Source of the DNA: JAGLOK01 sp023139005
GTDB lineage: Bacteria > Bacillota > Clostridia > Christensenellales > UMGS416
Length of the DNA: 25,959 nucleotides
Direction of reading: 5' to 3'
NCBI GenBank assembly: GCA_030637745.1
Contig: DAOWFX010000129.1
Coordinates: 1-25,959, forward strand
Of the stretch, positions 23,612 to 25,959 are shown piece after piece (the first letter of the stretch is position 1; the number at the start of each line of letters is the position of its first letter). A program made the position numbers and the translations under genes. The notes beneath the pieces are model-generated. The model ran no database searches. It saw only the letters and a list, made by a program, of their open reading frames with translations, and was not told the DNA's origin.

Positions 23612-24135
23612 ATTTTTTCTTCCTCACTTAACAGATCATACAGCTTCTTGTGCGCGCGATGATAAATAGATTTCAGCGTACTAAGCTTGATGTCAGTCAT
23701 CTTTGCGATGTCTGAAACCTTGATATCCTGCACATACCGCAAGTGAAATAAATGACGTTCACGTTCCGGCAGCATCATGATAATTCGTATTACCTCTGTT
23801 TTCCTCTCTACATGTAAGAGTGTTTCACTTACGAAAAGGTTGCATGGACCTTTATTTATTGTCGCATCTGACATGGTGTCAACTAAGATAACACGTTTCC
23901 TGTTAGATATTTCTTTGTAGGCAAGTCGTACAGCGATGGTAAAAAACCATGTCTTGAACTTGCTTTTGTCGCGCAAAGTATGAAACTTTTGGAATGCACG
24001 ACAAAGTGCCTCTTGCAAAACGTCCTCAGTCGCTTGGGTTTCATTCACGATAGAGTATACAATGCGGTAGGCATTTTGTTGTAAGGGCTCCCATAATTTT
24101 AAGACCTCTTCGGCCTGTTTGTTATGTTCTGTCAT
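23608..24135 (-). CDS. ECF-type RNA polymerase sigma factor
   Basis: ATG 24135 (MTEHNKQAEEVLKLW) gives a 175-residue protein, normal for ECF sigma factors. The same frame stays open to 24264, but the added stretch is hydrophobic and lies in the promoter region. Region 2 runs about 10-80 (AYRIVYSIVNETQATEDVLQ, RAFQKFHTLRDKSKFKTWFF) and region 4 about 110-170 (MLPERERHLFHLRYVQDIKV, SDIAKMTDIKLSTLKSIYHRAHKKL), the -35 reading helix-turn-helix. It would direct polymerase to a small regulon in response to the coupled membrane protein. The secreted protein next door is a reasonable candidate target, unproven. Confidence 0.92.
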   Translation of the reverse strand: MTEHNKQAEEVLKLWEPLQQNAYRIVYSIVNETQATEDVLQEALCRAFQKFHTLRDKSKFKTWFFTIAVRLAYKEISNRKRVILVDTMSDATINKGPCNLFVSETLLHVERKTEVIRIIMMLPERERHLFHLRYVQDIKVSDIAKMTDIKLSTLKSIYHRAHKKLYDLLSEEEKI

Positions 24136-24173
24136 GTATAATTCCAAAATCCCAATATTGTTTAGTAAGAAGT

Positions 24174-24204
24174 AGTATACCACATATATTATGAATTTAT
24201 TCAA
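24174..24204 (-). promoter_or_regulatory. Candidate promoter of the sigma-factor operon
   Basis: On the minus strand TTGAAT (24204-24199) is followed after 19 bp by TGG-TATACT, an extended -10 (TATACT at 24179-24174). It lies about 40 bp before ATG 24135 and looks like a housekeeping promoter, not an ECF one. Confidence 0.45.
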
Positions 24205-24448
24205 AACAAAATGTAATAAAATTGAAAACATCAATGTAAAAGGATAATTCGCTAGTAAAATCAAGACTTGTAATTATTGCACTAAGCTAACATTTGTAGA
24301 ACATTTCAAAGAAGAATAGAGTTAAGCGAGTGAAACCATGTGTAATGTTGCGTATCATATACGTTTTCATTAGAAAGCACTCATTGAAATTGGATAGATA
24401 TTGGAATATAATAAGCATATTAAAGCTACAACAATGAAAGGGGAGAAT

Positions 24449-25057
24449 ATGAAAACCAGAGCAGAGATTAAGACAGAGGCAAAAGCAATACTCAGCACAA
24501 GCTACGGTACAGTATTAGGCAATATGGTGCTATACATTATCTTATCAGGGTTTGCAGGTGCAACACTTATCGGAAGTATCCTCATCAATCCACCAATGAC
24601 AGTGGGACTCATGGAAGGCATCAAACTCCTATGGCGCGGAGAAACAGCAGTCAGCATATTCGAAGGATTCAAGGAAGACAAGTTCGGGCGCTCCATCGGC
24701 GGCATTGTACTGATGGTTATATTTGTTTTCTTATGGTCATTACTATTTGTGATACCCGGTATCGTTATGGGATTTGCATACTCTATGACTCCATTTTTGA
24801 TATCAGATACCAAGGGACTAACAGCAGGACAGACCTTGCAGTTATCCAAGAAACTCACCAACGGATACAAGGGCGAACTATTTGTATTTATGCTAAGCTA
24901 CTTAGGATGGATGCTATTGTCCTCGTTAACCTTTGGGCTACTGTACATCTTCTATGTCGGGCCGTACATGCTAGTTTCATTCGGCGGATACTATGAGGAG
25001 CTCAAACGCAGAGCGCTTGAAAACGGTGTGGTCACCGAGGCGGACTTTGGGGTGTAG
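24449..25057 (+). CDS. DUF975-family integral membrane protein
   Basis: The start is ATG 24449, behind AAAGGGGAG; the upstream in-frame ATG at 24401 has no ribosome binding site. The protein is about 202 residues: the DUF975 N-terminal pattern MKTRAEIKTEAKAILSTSYG, a TM helix, then the FEGFKEDKFGRS loop between helices. More helices follow (IGGIVLMVIFVFLWSLLFVIPGIVMGFAYS), with FLISDTKGLTAGQTLQLSKKLTNGYKGELF and a final pair of helices. These conserved blocks are those of DUF975, whose function is not known. It stands alone, with a terminator about 35 bp behind. Confidence 0.88.
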   Translation: MKTRAEIKTEAKAILSTSYGTVLGNMVLYIILSGFAGATLIGSILINPPMTVGLMEGIKLLWRGETAVSIFEGFKEDKFGRSIGGIVLMVIFVFLWSLLFVIPGIVMGFAYSMTPFLISDTKGLTAGQTLQLSKKLTNGYKGELFVFMLSYLGWMLLSSLTFGLLYIFYVGPYMLVSFGGYYEELKRRALENGVVTEADFGV

Positions 25058-25090
25058 GATGTCGTAAATCTAGTGGATAGCTGCTTATAA

Positions 25091-25118
25091 AAGATCGTTA
25101 TATGACGGTCTTTTTTTG
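25091..25118 (+). terminator. Rho-independent terminator after the DUF975 gene
   Basis: AAAGATCGT (25091-25099) pairs with ACGGTCTTT (25106-25114), one T-G wobble, followed by a T-tract to 25118. Confidence 0.85.
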
Positions 25119-25236
25119 CTTGTCTGAAATTATATTGCTGCATTATGCAAAAAACCATGCAATCGATTCTGTAATAACGACTTGTTTTTTTGTCAAAGAA
25201 ATCAATAATCACATTAATTCATAAAGTAATATTGTG

Positions 25237-25326
25237 CATATGTCTGACATAATGAGTATTTTCCGAATTGGTAATTGACATATGTCAGAAATAGGCGTAA
25301 CATATTATCGAAAATGACATATGTCG
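25237..25326. promoter_or_regulatory. Three spaced GACATATGTC-type palindromes (operator array)
   Basis: Site 1 is CATATGTCTGACATA (25237-25251). Site 2 is the perfect palindrome TGACATATGTCA (25276-25287). Site 3 is the perfect palindrome GACATATGTC (25316-25325). Sites 2 and 3 are also direct repeats over 19 bp (TGACATATGTCRGAAAYAG). The CATATG centres are about 42 and 39 bp apart, near four helical turns each. They occupy the 406-bp stretch before the flavoprotein gene, so they are likely binding sites of a dimeric regulator controlling it. Confidence 0.65.
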
Positions 25327-25440
25327 GAAACAGTCTGCAATGGACATAAAGAAAAAACTTTGGATATAGGCGTTGTTGAAGATATCGCATTCGAATTGAT
25401 TGAACATTTTGAGTTTATGACATCAAAATTGACAAAATAA
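25321..25440 (+). other. Small ORF of 39 codons before the flavoprotein gene
   Basis: ATG 25321 opens MSETVCNGHKEKTLDIGVVEDIAFELIEHFEF… and stops at 25438-25440, 23 bp before the next start. The start lies inside operator site 3 and has no ribosome binding site. The sequence looks protein-like (amphipathic helix), so it may be a truncated regulator or a small protein. The family is not recognised. Confidence 0.35.
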
Positions 25441-25463
25441 TGAAGCATTAGACGGAGGTAAAC

Positions 25464-25959
25464 ATGAAACAAACAGACGTATTGGTAATAGGCGGAAGCG
25501 CCGCAGGGCTCGTATCGGCGATGACCACAAAGGCCAATAACAACAAAAAGAGCGTAACCTTGATCCGAAAAGAGGAAAAGGTAATGATTCCATGCGGTAT
25601 ACCATATATCTTTGGAACCATTGGAACCAGTGATAAAAACATTCTGCCGGACGCAGGCTTGATTAAACTGGGCATCGATATTATTGTCGATGAAGTGCTC
25701 TCAGTGGATATGGAATCAAAAACTGCCAAGACTAAAAAAGGCCAAGTGATATTGTATGATAAGCTCATCTTAGGCACCGGATCCGTGCCCATCACTCCCG
25801 CGTGGCTTGATGGAGTAGACAAAGATAACGTCTTTACAATCCCCAAAAGCAAGGTCTATCTGGATGACTTGCATAAAAAGATTGAAAATGTAAAGAAGAT
25901 ATCGGTTATCGGTGCAGGCTTTATTGGTGTGGAAGTAGCCGACGAACTTAATAAAAAAG
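25464..25959 (+). CDS. FAD-dependent pyridine nucleotide-disulfide oxidoreductase (CoA-disulfide reductase/NADH oxidase type), N-terminal part
   Basis: The gene runs off the right edge; 165 residues are visible out of the roughly 440-560 usual for the family. ATG 25464 has SD GGAGG 7 nt upstream. The FAD-binding motif VIGGSAAGLVSA is at about 8-19. The single cysteine in MIPCGIPY (Cys44) is where CoA-disulfide reductases and NADH oxidases carry their redox-active Cys. A GTGSVP segment ends the FAD domain, and a second dinucleotide motif VIGAGFIGVEVADEL for NAD(P)H begins at about 149. It is a cytoplasmic enzyme for thiol or oxygen redox balance; reductase and oxidase cannot be told apart here. 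An operator array lies directly upstream. Confidence 0.88.
   Translation, partial: MKQTDVLVIGGSAAGLVSAMTTKANNNKKSVTLIRKEEKVMIPCGIPYIFGTIGTSDKNILPDAGLIKLGIDIIVDEVLSVDMESKTAKTKKGQVILYDKLILGTGSVPITPAWLDGVDKDNVFTIPKSKVYLDDLHKKIENVKKISVIGAGFIGVEVADELNKK

Noticed and set aside
24136..24264. N-terminal hydrophobic extension of the sigma factor
   Set aside because: The extension covers the promoter region, is unlike any ECF sigma factor, and ATG 24135 gives the normal length.

Overview
The window looks like chromosomal DNA of a low-GC Gram-positive bacterium, most likely a member of the Clostridia (Bacillota). The signs are AT-rich spacers, strong GGAGG-type ribosome binding sites, several TTG/GTG starts, a lipoprotein-anchored solute-binding protein, DUF975 and DUF4367 membrane proteins, and no outer-membrane genes. 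This assignment is inference from gene style only. No tRNA, rRNA, CRISPR array, transposase or phage gene was seen.

Layout. (1) 1-404: the 3' end of a polyphosphate kinase 2 gene with its terminator. (2) 466-1306: a short tandem repeat, then a TetR-family regulator whose promoter runs directly into a perfect 16-bp palindrome (autoregulation). (3) 1557-3782: two copies of one structured intergenic repeat (A and B). They flank a phosphotransferase gene broken by two frameshifts and an AT-rich GNAT acetyltransferase gene. The helices of the repeat are kept by compensatory base changes. (4) 3793-5529 (minus): a three-gene ExbB/ExbD-like proton-channel operon with two different ExbD-like partners. 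(5) 5740-7910: a NatAB/YhaQP-like ABC exporter. (6) 7930-8621: a decayed-looking spacer rich in TGAGCA/TGCTCA inverted repeats. (7) 8622-9404: an alpha/beta hydrolase.

(8) 9628-20090 is the main feature: four histidine kinases in a row, all on the plus strand, with closely related catalytic cores but different sensors. They are a PocR+PAS+PAS soluble kinase, a two-TM kinase translationally coupled to a solute-binding lipoprotein, and two multi-TM PAS kinases that differ by one clean PAS insertion. No response regulator, receiver domain or ABC permease lies in the window. The shared cores suggest several inputs converging on one distant regulator. A DUF2161 (PD-(D/E)XK-like) gene follows 24 bp after the last kinase.

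(9) 20942-24204: a small secreted Ser/Tyr-rich protein whose ribosome binding site can be closed in a 9-bp hairpin. It converges on a minus-strand cluster of an ECF sigma factor, an overlapping membrane anti-sigma-like DUF4367 protein and two more DUF4367 membrane proteins. (10) 24449-25057: a DUF975 membrane protein. (11) 25237-25959: three spaced copies of a GACATATGTC-type operator, a 39-codon ORF and the start of a CoA-disulfide-reductase/NADH-oxidase-like flavoprotein that runs off the window.

The strongest candidates for something undescribed are the covarying structured repeat (A/B), the four-kinase array with its substrate-binding-protein input and no regulator, and the ExbB/ExbD-like trio in an apparently single-membrane bacterium.
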